Shown here in pieces: positions 22,531 to 32,956 of a stretch of 64,000 nucleotides of DNA. The stretch spans positions 294,081,670 to 294,145,669 of the forward strand of contig OY821517.1 in NCBI GenBank assembly GCA_963682025.1, written 5' to 3'. Both the position numbers and the translations under genes were made by a program. The notes beneath the pieces were generated by a model. The model had not been told where the DNA came from, did no database searches, and saw nothing but the letters and a program-made list of their open reading frames with translations. Origin of the DNA: Cordilura impudica (taxonomy: Eukaryota > Arthropoda > Insecta > Diptera > Scathophagidae). Position 1 is the stretch's first letter. Every line of letters begins with the position of its first letter.

Positions 22531-23892
22531 TAATTTTAATTTTTAATTTTTAATTTTTAATTTTTAATTTTTAATTTTTAATTTTTAATTTTTAATTTTT
22601 AATTTTTAATTTTTAATTTTTAATTTTTAATTTTTAATTTTTAATTTTTAATTTTTAATTTTTAATTTTTAATTTTTAATTTTTAATTTTTAATTTTTAA
22701 TTTTTAATTTTTAATTTTTAATTTTTAATTTTTAATTTTTAATTTTTAATTTTTAATTTTTAATTTTTAATTTTTAATTTTTAATTTTTAATTTTTAATT
22801 TTTAATTTTTAATTTTTAATTTTTAATTTTTAATTTTTAATTTTTAATTTTTAATTTTTAATTTTTAATTTTTAATTTTTAATTTTTAATTTTTAATTTT
22901 TAATTTTTAATTTTTAATTTTTAATTTTTAATTTTTAATTTTTAATTTTTAATTTTTAATTTTTAATTTTTAATTTTTAATTTTTAATTTTTAATTTTTA
23001 ATTTTTAATTTTTAATTTTTAATTTTTAATTTTTAATTTTTAATTTTTAATTTTTAATTTTTAATTTTTAATTTTTAATTTTTAATTTTTAATTTTTAAT
23101 TTTTAATTTTTAATTTTTAATTTTTAATTTTTAATTTTTAATTTTTAATTTTTAATTTTTAATTTTTAATTTTTAATTTTTAATTTTTAATTTTTAATTT
23201 TTAATTTTTAATTTTTAATTTTTAATTTTTAATTTTTAATTTTTAATTTTTAATTTTTAATTTTTAATTTTTAATTTTTAATTTTTAATTTTTAATTTTT
23301 AATTTTTAATTTTTAATTTTTAATTTTTAATTTTTAATTTTTAATTTTTAATTTTTAATTTTTAATTTTTAATTTTTAATTTTTAATTTTTAATTTTTAA
23401 TTTTTAATTTTTAATTTTTAATTTTTAATTTTTAATTTTTAATTTTTAATTTTTAATTTTTAATTTTTAATTTTTAATTTTTAATTTTTAATTTTTAATT
23501 TTTAATTTTTAATTTTTAATTTTTAATTTTTAATTTTTAATTTTTAATTTTTAATTTTTAATTTTTAATTTTTAATTTTTAATTTTTAATTTTTAATTTT
23601 TAATTTTTAATTTTTAATTTTTAATTTTTAATTTTTAATTTTTAATTTTTAATTTTTAATTTTTAATTTTTAATTTTTAATTTTTAATTTTTAATTTTTA
23701 ATTTTTAATTTTTAATTTTTAATTTTTAATTTTTAATTTTTAATTTTTAATTTTTAATTTTTAATTTTTAATTTTTAATTTTTAATTTTTAATTTTTAAT
23801 TTTTAATTTTTAATTTTTAATTTTAAATTTTTAATTTTTTATTTTTAATTTTTAAATTTTTAATTTTTAATTTTTAATTTTTAATTTTTAAT
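22531..23892. repeat. (AATTTTT)n heptanucleotide array, about 1.3 kb
   Basis: A 7-bp unit, AATTTTT, repeats without visible interruption from about 22541 to about 23820 (roughly 180 copies), then with a few one-base variants to 23892. The uniformity contrasts with the diverged neighbouring array, and implies recent expansion or an assembly feature. Confidence 0.9.
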
Positions 23893-24365
23893 CTCATGAA
23901 TTTTGAAAATTTTCACAGAAAAAAGCGTTTATAGTAAAAAAATTTTTTATTGCATATTTTCATTCAAAAATAAAATAATATAGCCTACTATTTCCTTCAA
24001 ATTATGTAAAAAGGAAAGAGTAAATCGCACATTTTGCCCTATATTTCTTAAAAATTTTCAAAAAATCTTTAATACATATATCCGATCCCGAAAGGGCTAA
24101 GAGGTCAAAATATACATCTAAATAAAGCTACTGTATCCAGCTTCTATTCAGTTCCTGTAAATACACACATTATGTAGGTCAACAAAAGTTCAAAATTAAA
24201 AATAGATTCATAAGGGGTTACTGGATTTCAAATTGAAAAATATCAAATAAAAGGTACTCAAGTAAACTTCAAAATGATATACAGTTACTCACATATGTAT
24301 TTTGGTTATATTTTCTAAGAACAAATTTGATTTTTATTCATTAATAGTATGGAAATTATTATATA
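23893..24365. other. Intergenic, no feature recognised
   Basis: AT-rich; no open frames or known repeat ends. Confidence 0.5.
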
Positions 24366-24500
24366 CAGTAGTCCCCGCTTAAGTGCGCAACGCAAAATCC
24401 ACAGTTTTTAGCGCATTTAAGCGGGAATCATTTAAGCGGAACCCCTGATAAATGCGCATGTAACGCATTTAAAAAACCTCGCATTAATGCGTGAATACTC
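24366..24500. repeat. Possible pogo-like transposon end with CGCATTTAAGCGGG repeats
   Basis: Begins TACAGTAGTCCCCGCTTAAG, followed by repeated (GCGCATTTAAGCGGG)-like words. Inverted relatives lie at 27715-27825 (CATTTAAGCGGGGAATGCAT). A CAGT start after TA would fit a pogo/Tigger element, but no matching right terminus or transposase is visible. Confidence 0.4.
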
Positions 24501-24759
24501 ATTAAAACGATTTTTTTTTTTGGATTATGTAAACAATAATTTATTTGGTAGTTAAAATGGAAAAATATTCAAAAATAGTTTTGAAAAAAAAAACAATTCA
24601 TTCTATTTACAGATGATATTGAACAAGCATATTTATGACACAAATCATTTTTCCTTTTTTTTTGTAGAATCTTTTATTAATTGTATTTTTCTTTTAAAGT
24701 CAAAGTTTTCTTTTTATTCCACTCATATTTTGACTTTTGAGGTGTAAACATCTATACGC

Positions 24760-24890
24760 GCAGGGGGGTAAATTTCTATTTCACAATACAATCATAAAAA
24801 CAGTGTAACATGTGAGCTCACATGTTACGCTGTTAGCCGTAAGGCAAATACTTGTGACTTATGATTGTATAGGTGAAAAAATTATGATAT
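24760..24890. repeat. MITE E, copy 2 (uninterrupted)
   Basis: GGGGGGTAAATTTCTATTTC, CACAATACAATCATAAAAAC, a palindrome AACATGTGAGCTCACATGTT (24807-24826), and CTTATGATTGTATAGGTGAA (inverted counterpart of the left end). This is the empty-site homologue of 16377-17290. Confidence 0.7.
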
Positions 24891-24966
24891 AAAATTGTTT
24901 CAGCTAATTCAACAACCCTTTGCTGTAAAACAACAAAAATTTCACAATACAAACGTATAACATATA

Positions 24967-26482
24967 CAGTCGCTCACAGCTTATTTGATACAGATTAATT
25001 TTTTATGTTTATAAATATATATTTAAAAATTTTGTTCTGAAAATACAAAAACGACATATGTGGATTAATTAACAATTATGCGTTATTTATATTTACCAAA
25101 AAAAAAAAATATCTGCTTTAAGTTCTCTAGAAACTCAAAATACATAATTCAGGTCACAACTTAAATGATGCAATTTTAAAAAACATTAAGTAAAAAAGGA
25201 TTTACTGTAATTTTAAAATTTTTTTCAATTGCTTAGTATTTAGTAGGATATCCTTTATTATCTATAACCGCTTGAAGCCTTTTCGGCATAGAGTCCACTA
25301 GCTTTTTTTTATAATCTGGATCTATTTTATCCCACTCTTTTTGCAACACCTTTTTTAAGTTAGATTTGTTATGGATATCGTCTTCAGTATTGACCACAAA
25401 TTTTCAATCACATTTAAGTCAAGTGATTGTGCTGGAGTTTGAACTATATGCGGGCATTTTCATATCATCTAAGTCTTTACAAATAGTGATTTGTGCTTAA
25501 GGTCATTATTTTGGTAGAAGCGAAAGGAGTTCTCAATTTGCAGTTTCGTCGCTCTTTGATTTAGATTTTCTTGGAGAAGCTTCAAATATATGTTTTTATC
25601 CATATTCCCTACGATAAAGGCCAAGTTACCTACTCCATTTGAAGACATGCATCCCCAAACCATAGCATTTCCTCCACCGTGTTTCATAGTGGCACGTAAA
25701 TTTTGAGGTTTCAGCTCAGTATTAACTTTGCGCCAAATGTAGGGTCTTCCATCTGGTCCAAATATATTAACTTTCACTTCATCAACAAAAATTACAGTTC
25801 TCCAAAATGCTGGTCTCTTATTTAAATGGTCACGCGCAAACTCCAACGATTTTACTCTATTGCTTTCATTTATAAATGGTTTGTTTCAAGGAATTCGGCC
25901 ATTAAAATCAGCGTCCCTCAATATTCTGTGAATTGTTTCAGGATGACATGTCTTTCCCAAATATTTTTCGGCCATAAGTCAGCTTCGGAGCGCTTGTTGC
26001 TGAATTTTTACGAATTTGTTGCACTAACCACTTATAATCACTTTCAGTAAAAATTTTATTTGGAGCTTGTCTAACCTTGTTTTCAACACGATTCTCACCT
26101 ATGTAAATAGCGTTTTATATGCTGAACTGTTGAAGCGCTTAAATTAACCATTTCAGCAATTTTACGCATTTCAATGGATGTACGCGGTGCCATGGTTGAA
26201 AAAATTCACTTATTTTTAATTTTTTAGGAATGATTGCAGATAATAATATTAAAATTTTAAGCTGAAGACAACAACAAGGCTAACGGTAAAATTAACTGCA
26301 TCATTTAAGCTGTGACATGAGTTTTGTACCTTATTTTGCATTTTTTAGTTTCTTGCGAGCACAAAGCACATTTTTGTTTTTGTTTGTTTGTTAAATAAAA
26401 CTACAACACTATAATATATTTAATCACATTCTTTGTTTTTGTATTTTTAGAACAAAATTTTTATATAAGCTGTGAGTGACCG
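24967..26482 (-). mobile_element. Tc1-like transposon, 1.5 kb, inactivated
   Basis: Flanked by TA on both sides (24965-24966 and 26483-26484). The terminal inverted repeats are CAGTCGCTCACAGCTTAT at the left and the complement of CGGTCACTCACAGCTTAT at the right. The transposase lies on the minus strand. Length and TA duplication are typical of the Tc1 family. Confidence 0.9.
25255..26193 (-). pseudogene. Tc1-like transposase, frameshifted
   Basis: Minus-strand start ATG at 26193 gives MAPRTSIEMRKIAEMVNLSA and an HTH, then an in-frame stop (near 26096). The catalytic core is readable further on: FVDEVKVNIFGPDGRPYIWR around the first aspartate (25790-25720), HGGGNAMVWGCMSSNGVGN (25690-25610), FRFYQNNDLKHKS with the second aspartate (25520-25480), and, in another frame, QSLDLNVIENLWS with the glutamate (25430-25390). 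So a DD34E-type triad can be traced in pieces, with several shifts. The intact enzyme would cut and paste the 1.5-kb element at TA sites. It is dead. Confidence 0.85.
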
Positions 26483-26540
26483 TACATAATTCAACAACCC
26501 AACAAGTGCAACCAGAGTCATTCCAGTTGTTTGCTATAAG

Positions 26541-27335
26541 CAGAGTTCAGAAAAAAAACACACACTGAATAAAAAACTCGTACATATATGTAAACAAACA
26601 TAACTTAGACCAACACACACATATTTTTATTTTCATATCAATTATGTTTGTTTTTAAATTTTCTTCGGTGCCCAACACAACCATGACTGTGTTCGTTTTA
26701 ATATTTCGTTATTTAGACGAACATTTTTGTATCACGTACTTTTTGTTTCAATCACACATAAAGCACACATTTTTGAGTGTTGCTTTATTTGAAGTTCATG
26801 TTCTGGTACGTGTACTGAAAAAAAAAAAATCATGTACAATAAACAGGTTCGAATTCAGTTATATTTTAAGTCGTGTTGTGGCTCGTGTAGTAAGAAAAAA
26901 CAGAACATGTACAATAAACAGGTTCGAGTTCAGTTATATTTTAAACACGACTTAAAATATAACTGAACTCGAACCTGTTTATTGTACATGTTCTGTTTTT
27001 TCTTACTACACGAGCCACAACACGACTTAAAATATAACTGAACTCGAACCTGTTTATTGTACATGTTCTGTTGTTTTTTCAGTACACGTACCAGAACATG
27101 AACTTCAAATAAAGCAACACTCAAAAATGTGTGCTTTATGTGTGATTGAAACAAAAAGTACGTGATACAAAAATGTTCGTGTAAATAACGAAATATTAAA
27201 ACGAACACAGTCATGGTTGTGTTGGGCACCGTAGAAAATTTAGAAACGCACATAATTGATATGAAAATAAAGATATGTGTTGGCTGCTTTTGAACAGAAC
27301 ATTGCGTGTTTCATGTGTGTATTTTCTGAACCTTG
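26541..27335. mobile_element. hAT-type foldback element with 8-bp target duplication
   Basis: The 795-bp element is flanked by GCTATAAG on both sides (26533-26540 and 27336-27343), the 8-bp duplication of hAT elements. Its ends are CAGAGTTCAGAAAA and the complement CAAGGTTCAGAAAA. Almost the whole element is one palindrome centred near 26945, with arms of ~300 bp differing at only a handful of bases. Each arm ends internally in two direct copies of a ~75-bp unit (CATGTACAATAAACAGGTTC). No transposase, so it moved in trans. The two mirror-image open frames here are by-products of the palindrome. Confidence 0.85.
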
Positions 27336-27714
27336 GCTATAAGTGATGCATAGATGACTCTTTCTGTTTGATTTTAAAAAAGTGACATAAAAAAATCTTT
27401 AATAGATGTTTACACATCTCCCCTGTGATCGGACTCACATGATTTTTTTTTATAGTTTTTCTTTTAGTGAATATTTTTAATGTTCATTAAATTAGCTTTC
27501 TTTTTGCTTGTTAAATGATTTGCGTTTCAGTCCAACAGAATTTTATTTTTGCTGTTGCCCAAATTTAGCTTTAAAAGCAAATCTGGAGAATTTTGTTTAA
27601 TTAGTTCTTTTATTTTGAAAATTTGGTTGCCACGTTTTTAGAAAAAGTAGAAACGCATAAGAAACGCTTCTTCGCATTTAGGCGAATGTTTTTTTTAAAG
27701 ATTTAATTATTTAA

Positions 27715-27825
27715 GACAGTCGAAATTGACTCATTTAAGCGGGGAATGCATTTAAACGGGATTGTATGAATTTTTCTGTTGCCAGCAGCTTTTGCGCATT
27801 AAAACGGGGAACGCATTTAAAACAT
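27715..27825. repeat. Inverted relative of the 24366 repeat end
   Basis: CATTTAAGCGGGGAATGCAT, TTTAAACGGG and GCATTAAAACGGGGAACGCA are reversed relatives of the words at 24366-24500. If both belong to one element, it spans ~3.4 kb and was opened by the Tc1 and hAT insertions. Confidence 0.4.
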
Positions 27826-27939
27826 TTTATTTCTTTAATTATAATATACACTCTCTGAGATGATAATTACCAAATAAAAAGAACAACAACGCTCAAATCA
27901 CTTATGTTTTTGTTGCTTTTTCATTTACTACCTCCCAAT

Positions 27940-28971
27940 TTCAACGTCACAAAAGTATTTTGCTTTATAAAGAAAACCGTTTTTTATTGAAATGTATTTG
28001 TTATCCCTTTTTGTTTTAATCTTTCCTTTTAAAATAACACTTGTTATGTTTGCTTCTATCATAATTAATTGCAACTTAGATCTAATCGTTCACAGGCATG
28101 AAGATTTTGTCATAAAAATGCCGAAAGGAAAGGAATAAAATTGTTCAGAGAAAAAAATTATTTTATACCTTCATAATCAGGGCAAATCAATAAAATATAT
28201 ATGTGAAATGTTTAACCGGTGTCGGCAAACAATACAAAATGTAATTAAACGTGCAAAAGAACGCGGTAATATTCAAAATGTTGGGAGTGGGCAAGTTTGT
28301 GTTTATTGATGGCACTATGAATAGACATGTATATTTATCCATTTTGAAGGAAAATTTACATGCCAATGCTGAACAAATGGGGCTATCGAGAAATGGTTAT
28401 TACTTCCAACACGATAATGACCCAAAACATACGGACCTGAACGTTAAAATGTGGATTCTATACAACACCAAACATCTGCCAACACCACCATAAAGTCCCG
28501 ATATGAATCCCATTGAAAATCTTTGGACTCATTTGGATGAAAAATCCTGAAATATATTTCATCAAAAGCCACATTAAAACAAGCATTGGAAGAAGAATGG
28601 TACAAAATATCTCCTAAAAAATTTCAGAATTTTGTGGAATCAATGTTCAGACGTCTGGAATCAGTTCTGGCTAACAATGGATACCATACAAAATATTTAA
28701 ATAATTAATTTTTTATTATATTAAAAAAATTATATAGTGCAACTGAAAAAGCACAATACTTTAGGGACCTCAAAAATGAGTGACAAATTGATATTTTCTT
28801 AAAAATCTCATTTATTAGAAATGCTTATTAAGTTTTTATAAAAAAGAATTAAAGTTTAAGTATCCCTTTTTTAATATTCAATAAAATATATGTACATTAC
28901 TTTATAAAAAAGATATATTTTTTTTAATTTTATTATATTTAACACATGCAAAATACTTTTGTGACTAACTG
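27940..28971 (+). mobile_element. Second Tc1-like transposon, degraded
   Basis: The right end GCAAAATACTTTTGTGACTA, then ACTG at 28971, is followed by TA. The left end near 27940 has GTCACAAAAGTATTTTGC, its inverted match over ~18 bp, with decayed outer bases. The interior holds a broken transposase. Confidence 0.8.
28119..28705 (+). pseudogene. Tc1-like transposase with internal deletion
   Basis: Starts MPKGKE, then (after a stop) KSIKYICEMFNRCRQTIQNV and IKRAKERGNIQN, the N-terminal DNA-binding HTH. A deletion near 28275 removes the first catalytic aspartate region and joins directly to VGKFVFIDGTMNRHVYLSIL. The second aspartate (YYFQHDNDPKHTD, ~28395) and the glutamate block (SPDMNPIENLWTHLDEKS, ~28496) remain, with a stop between them. 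The C-terminus (FQNFVESMFRRLESVLANNG) is intact to ~28680. Such a deletion derivative could at most have been mobilised by an intact relative. Confidence 0.85.
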
Positions 28972-28973
28972 TA

Positions 28974-29390
28974 TATATTGCTGAAAAACTTTGGAAGTCC
29001 ATAAATCAGAAAATAGGCTCGACCGGCGAAAAAAAATTTCCCTAGAATCACTCCCAAGCACCCCTACCCCAAAAAGAAATAAAATATAGGGACATCGCTG
29101 ATAAAGTACACAGGTTTCAAACTTTTTTAAGTTGCCATTTCACAGATTTAATGTCGTTGCTTTTTTGAGTTTAGGGGTTTAGTATGTTTGTGATACCTCT
29201 GCAAGCAGCATGCCTTTGCTGAAATCCTGACTAGAACCAAGAGCTTCGTGTCCTTATTATATTGTAATTTTTTTAATTAAATATTTTTATTTTATTATTG
29301 ACATTATTTTTCTTTTTTTTTCTTTTTGACATTATTTTTTAATATTCTTTGATTGCTTGAACAAATCACAAAAAAATGACAGTTGTTATT
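28974..29390. other. Intergenic, no feature recognised
   Basis: AT-rich, including TTTTTCTTTTT runs at ~29310. A CCCCTACCCC stretch at 29060 has no obvious meaning. Confidence 0.45.
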
Positions 29391-29395
29391 CATAA

Positions 29396-29470
29396 CCAAC
29401 AATAGCTCAGTAAGCAGAGTGCGAGACAATCCCACATGCAACACGAGTTCAAATCCGACACATGGCTGAA
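29396..29470 (+). tRNA. tRNA-like sequence (pseudogene or SINE head)
   Basis: TAGCTCAGTAAGCAGAGTGC (29402) fits a pol III A box and D arm. GAGTTCAAATCC (29448), about 45 bp downstream, fits a B box. A T-rich stretch (CTTTCTTTTT, ~29475) could terminate transcription. The acceptor stem does not pair convincingly, and I cannot assign an anticodon. It is therefore likely a tRNA-derived relic rather than a working gene. Confidence 0.4.
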
Positions 29471-29639
29471 AAATCTTTCTTTTTAATTAAATGATTAAAA
29501 ATTAAATTTCAATAGATACAGCATTTACACGAGCATAAGGAAAGAAGAACTTCGTTACTATGACAAGCCATTATTATATTCACTCATTTAGTGGAAATGT
29601 CACAAAATAACTACATCGAGTTGAAAAGTTTTAGTTAGG

Positions 29640-30766
29640 TTATGTACATATTGGTATTTGGAATTTTAGAATGTATAAATTTGTACTATGTGTGCCTTAA
29701 ATATTTTTTGTAAATCGATGTCAAAATTGCATGAAGTGCATTTTTTCATAAATTTGTATGGAAACTGACTGATATTTTTCCAATAGTAGGTTGCGAAGAG
29801 AAAAATGTTGGTCTGAATGGTTACAAATTTAAATGAGTCATCTAAGGATATAGTCAGTTGCAGTTATTGAAATAGAAAAACATATTCTTTTTTTTCAGTT
29901 TTTTGTTTTTTTCATTACTGATCTTTTTCGAGTAGTAGTTCGCCCACCCCACACCTTTCATCCGAGTCTTTGAATATTTTATGAAAATAATGTGTGGATA
30001 TGAGGGACTACAATTTGTATTAATTTTTGCCATATACTGTTGGAAAATTTTTTGAAAATCGATATCAAACTTCCATGGAATGAATGTTTTCATATATTTT
30101 CGAGTAGTTGTTCGTCCACCCCACAATTATTGTCGGAAAGGTTAGAAATTTAAAAGATATACTATCCTTAAATTATCAATTCTAAAAAAAAATAACTTTT
30201 GCTTAAGTCATTGTGAAATATTTTCTGTAAAATTATCTCATACATGAAGTAAGAGCAAATTTTCACACTTTTGTATGGGAACAGTCTGATATTTTTCGAG
30301 TAGTAGTTCGTCCGAGCCACAATTTTAGCCAGATTTCTTTGAAATTTGGTATACGCAATACACTCATATTTCCAACTTTAAAAAGCATAAGTTTGTATCA
30401 TGTATTCTTTCATAATTTTTTGTAAATCGATTGCATATTTTCATACATTTGTATGGAAAGTGATCGAGCTTTTTCGACTAGTAATTTGCCAACAGCACAA
30501 TTATTGTCGGAATGCTCTGAAATTTTAAGAAGATTATGTCGATATATTTTCAACTACAAAGAGGAAAAAATTGTTCATGTCGGGATGAAATTTTTTTTTG
30601 TAAAATTACATCAAACTTGAAATAAGAGCAAAATTTCACACATTTGTATAGGAAGTGCCTGTTTTTTCGAGCAGTTATTCGCCCAGAGCTTAATTTTAAT
30701 CAGAATGACTTAATTTTTCAAATGAGTCATCTGTGAATAATACTTTTTTTTAAATTTTTTCTTTTT
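29640..30766. repeat. Old ~180-bp repeat array, part 1
   Basis: Units recur with TTTTTCGAGTAGTAGTTCGC, a CCACAATT...GTCGGAATG block, and CATACATTTGTATGGAAAGT (about 29745, 29925, 30095, 30285, 30460, 30655). Spacing is ~170-190 bp and divergence is high. The array continues after Helentron C copy 1 and after the long-TIR element. Function unknown. Confidence 0.65.
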
Positions 30767-31710
30767 TTTACCCTCCACACGTCAGTGGCAGAGGGTATAT
30801 ACAGGTTTGTCATTCCGTATGTAACGCATCGAAAAACTAATTTCCGACCCCATAAAGTATATATATTCCTGATCCTTATCACAGCTCGAGTCGATATAGC
30901 GATGTCTGTCTGTCCGTCTGCCCGTCTGTCTGTAGAAATCACGCTCATTCATAAAAACAACCATCTAGCTCGATAAGGTTACAACAGTATCATTTGCCAT
31001 AATTCCCAGCAGGTTGGTGTTGAAAATGGGCTAAATCGGGCATCACTGTGATCAGATACGAGCAAAAATATGTAGATACCTCTAAAAAAAAAACATAAAA
31101 CCCAGAGTGTTTGTTGTAACAGTTTAGTGGTTGAACATAATAATTGTACAACAACATAAAAAATGCCACAAAAAAATATGCATATATTAACAATACCAAG
31201 AACATAATAATATAGCTCATGTTAGTAGTATTGTCACATATTTTTTATAGTTATCACGTTATAATAAAAAAATCGCCAATTTGAAAGAAAAAATTAAAAC
31301 GAAAAATGGAAAATGGAAAATGAAAATGGAGACTGGAAAATGAAAATTGGAAAATGGAAAATGAAAAAAAAAAGGAAAATGTGAAATTTAAAATGAAAAA
31401 TGGAGAATAGAAAATCGAAAATGAAAAATGGAAAATGAAAAAAGAAAATTGAAAAATTAAAAATAAAAATGGAAAATGAAAAATGGAAAATAGAAAACGA
31501 AAAATGGAGAATGGAAAATGGAAAATTAAAAATGGAAAATGAAAAACGGAAAATGAAAATAGAAAATGAAAAATGGTAAATGAAAAAAGAAAAATTGAAA
31601 AATGAAAAATGCAAAATGCAAAATGGAAAATTAAATTGAAAAATGGAAAATGAAAATTGAAAAATTAAAAATGGGAAATGGAAAATGAAAAATGGAAAAT
31701 GGAAAACGCA

Positions 31711-31741
<31 letters not shown>

Positions 31742-32326
31742 TGAAAAATGAAAAATAGGAAATGGGAAACGCAAAATGGAAAATGAAAAATGAGAAATGG
31801 AAAATGAAAATTGAAAAATGGAAAATGGAAAATAGAAAATGAAAAACGTAAAATGGAAAATGAAAATTGTAAAATTGTAAAATGGCAAATGGAAAATGAA
31901 AATGAAAATTGAAAAATTGAATATGGAAAATGGAAAATGAGAATTGAAAAATGGGGAAATGAAGAATGGAAAATGGAAAATGAAAATTGAAAATTGAAAA
32001 ATGAAAAATGGAAAATGAAAATTGAAATGTGAAAAATGAAAAATGAAAATGAAAATTTAAAAATGAAAAACGGAAAATGGAAAATGAAAAATGGAAAATG
32101 AAAAATGAAAAACGAAAAACGGAAAATGGAAAATGAAAACTGAAAAATGAAAAATGGAAAATGAAAATTGAAAAATCAAAAATGAAATAGGCAAAATGAA
32201 AATTGAAAAATGAAAAATGAAAATTTAAAAATGAAAAATGGAAATAGAAAATTGAAAAATGGAAAATGAAAATTGAAAATTGAAAAATAAAAAAATGGCA
32301 AAAGGAAAATTAAAATTGAAAATAAA

Positions 32327-32357
<31 letters not shown>

Positions 32358-32524
32358 TGAAAAATGAATAATAATAATTTTCAGCCAAAAATCATTTGAA
32401 TTTTGGTATTCGGATTTAATGTTTCAGTGTCGGCAAAAGTTTAAAAGTGGTAGCCGTTCTCAACATTGGGCGTAATATAGAGTTTAAGACTCAGGTGGAG
32501 GGTATCAAAAAATTCTTACTTGTT
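30767..32524 (+). mobile_element. Helentron C, copy 1
   Basis: 5' end TTTACCCTCCACACGTCAGT at 30767, then CCGACCCCATAAAGTATATA and GTCTGTCTGTCCGTCTGCCC, very like the 5' region of Drosophila DINE-1. 3' end GGTGGAGGGTATCAAAAAAT, then TCTTACTTGTT at 32524; its hairpin arm is deleted relative to copy 2. Between lies an AAAATGGAAAATG array. Sits inside the ~180-bp repeat array. Non-coding. Confidence 0.85.
31290..32370. repeat. AAAATGGAAAATG minisatellite in Helentron C copy 1
   Basis: About 1.1 kb of irregular GAAAATGGAAAATGAAAAAT words, with variants AAATTGAAAAATG and AACGGAAAATGG. Read on the minus strand it gives long Phe-rich frames, which are not genes. Confidence 0.9.
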
Positions 32525-32956
32525 AGTTTCTGTTTGTCGAAACTTGAAGGAAGAGTTAACTTTATATATACAGCTCTAACGAATATAATTTTTTGTTACG
32601 TCATTGTGGAAAATATTCTGGAAAATATCATCAAACTTCAAATAAGATCATATTTTCACACATTTGTATAGAAAGTGGCCAATATCAGTCGAGTAGTGCT
32701 ATACCGATGCCACAATTTTAGACGGAATGGTCTAAATTTTTTATGAGTAATCTATGAATATAATCAATTGCAGACAGTGAAAAACACTTATTGCAAAATT
32801 TCCTATCTTTTTCGATTACTTGTTCCGACACACCAACTTTTTGGTCGTAATGCTTTGAAATTTTGAAAACATATTCTCTACATACATTCAGATTAAAATA
32901 GTAAAAGTTTTTCCCAAGTGTTCTGGACACAATTTTTGTAAATAGGCATCAAACAT
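32525..32956. repeat. ~180-bp repeat array, part 2
   Basis: Continues the units of 29640-30766 (CATATTTTCACACATTTGTA at ~32648, GCCACAATTTTAGACGGAAT at 32708), up to the target duplication ATCAAACAT at 32948-32956. Confidence 0.6.

Larger units (their letters stand above)
21422..23892 (-). mobile_element. Helentron C, copy 3, with a giant AT minisatellite
   Basis: The 3' end is at 21422 (minus): GCAAGTAAGATTGTTAAATTCGG, then the hairpin AATTCGGCTGTACCGAATT, then TGATACCCTCCACC. This mirrors the 3' end of copy 2 at 52130-52175. Moving inward are the TATTCGGATTTAATG-like block (21520) and AGGTAAGAAACT (21880), also in copy 2, then minisatellite sequence to 23892. The 5' TACCCTCCACAC end is not found, so the copy is 5'-truncated or the array has replaced it. 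Confidence 0.75.

Noticed and set aside
26644..27253. Two ~105-residue mirror-image open frames
   Set aside because: They are the same sequence read from the two arms of the hAT foldback palindrome; no known domain.
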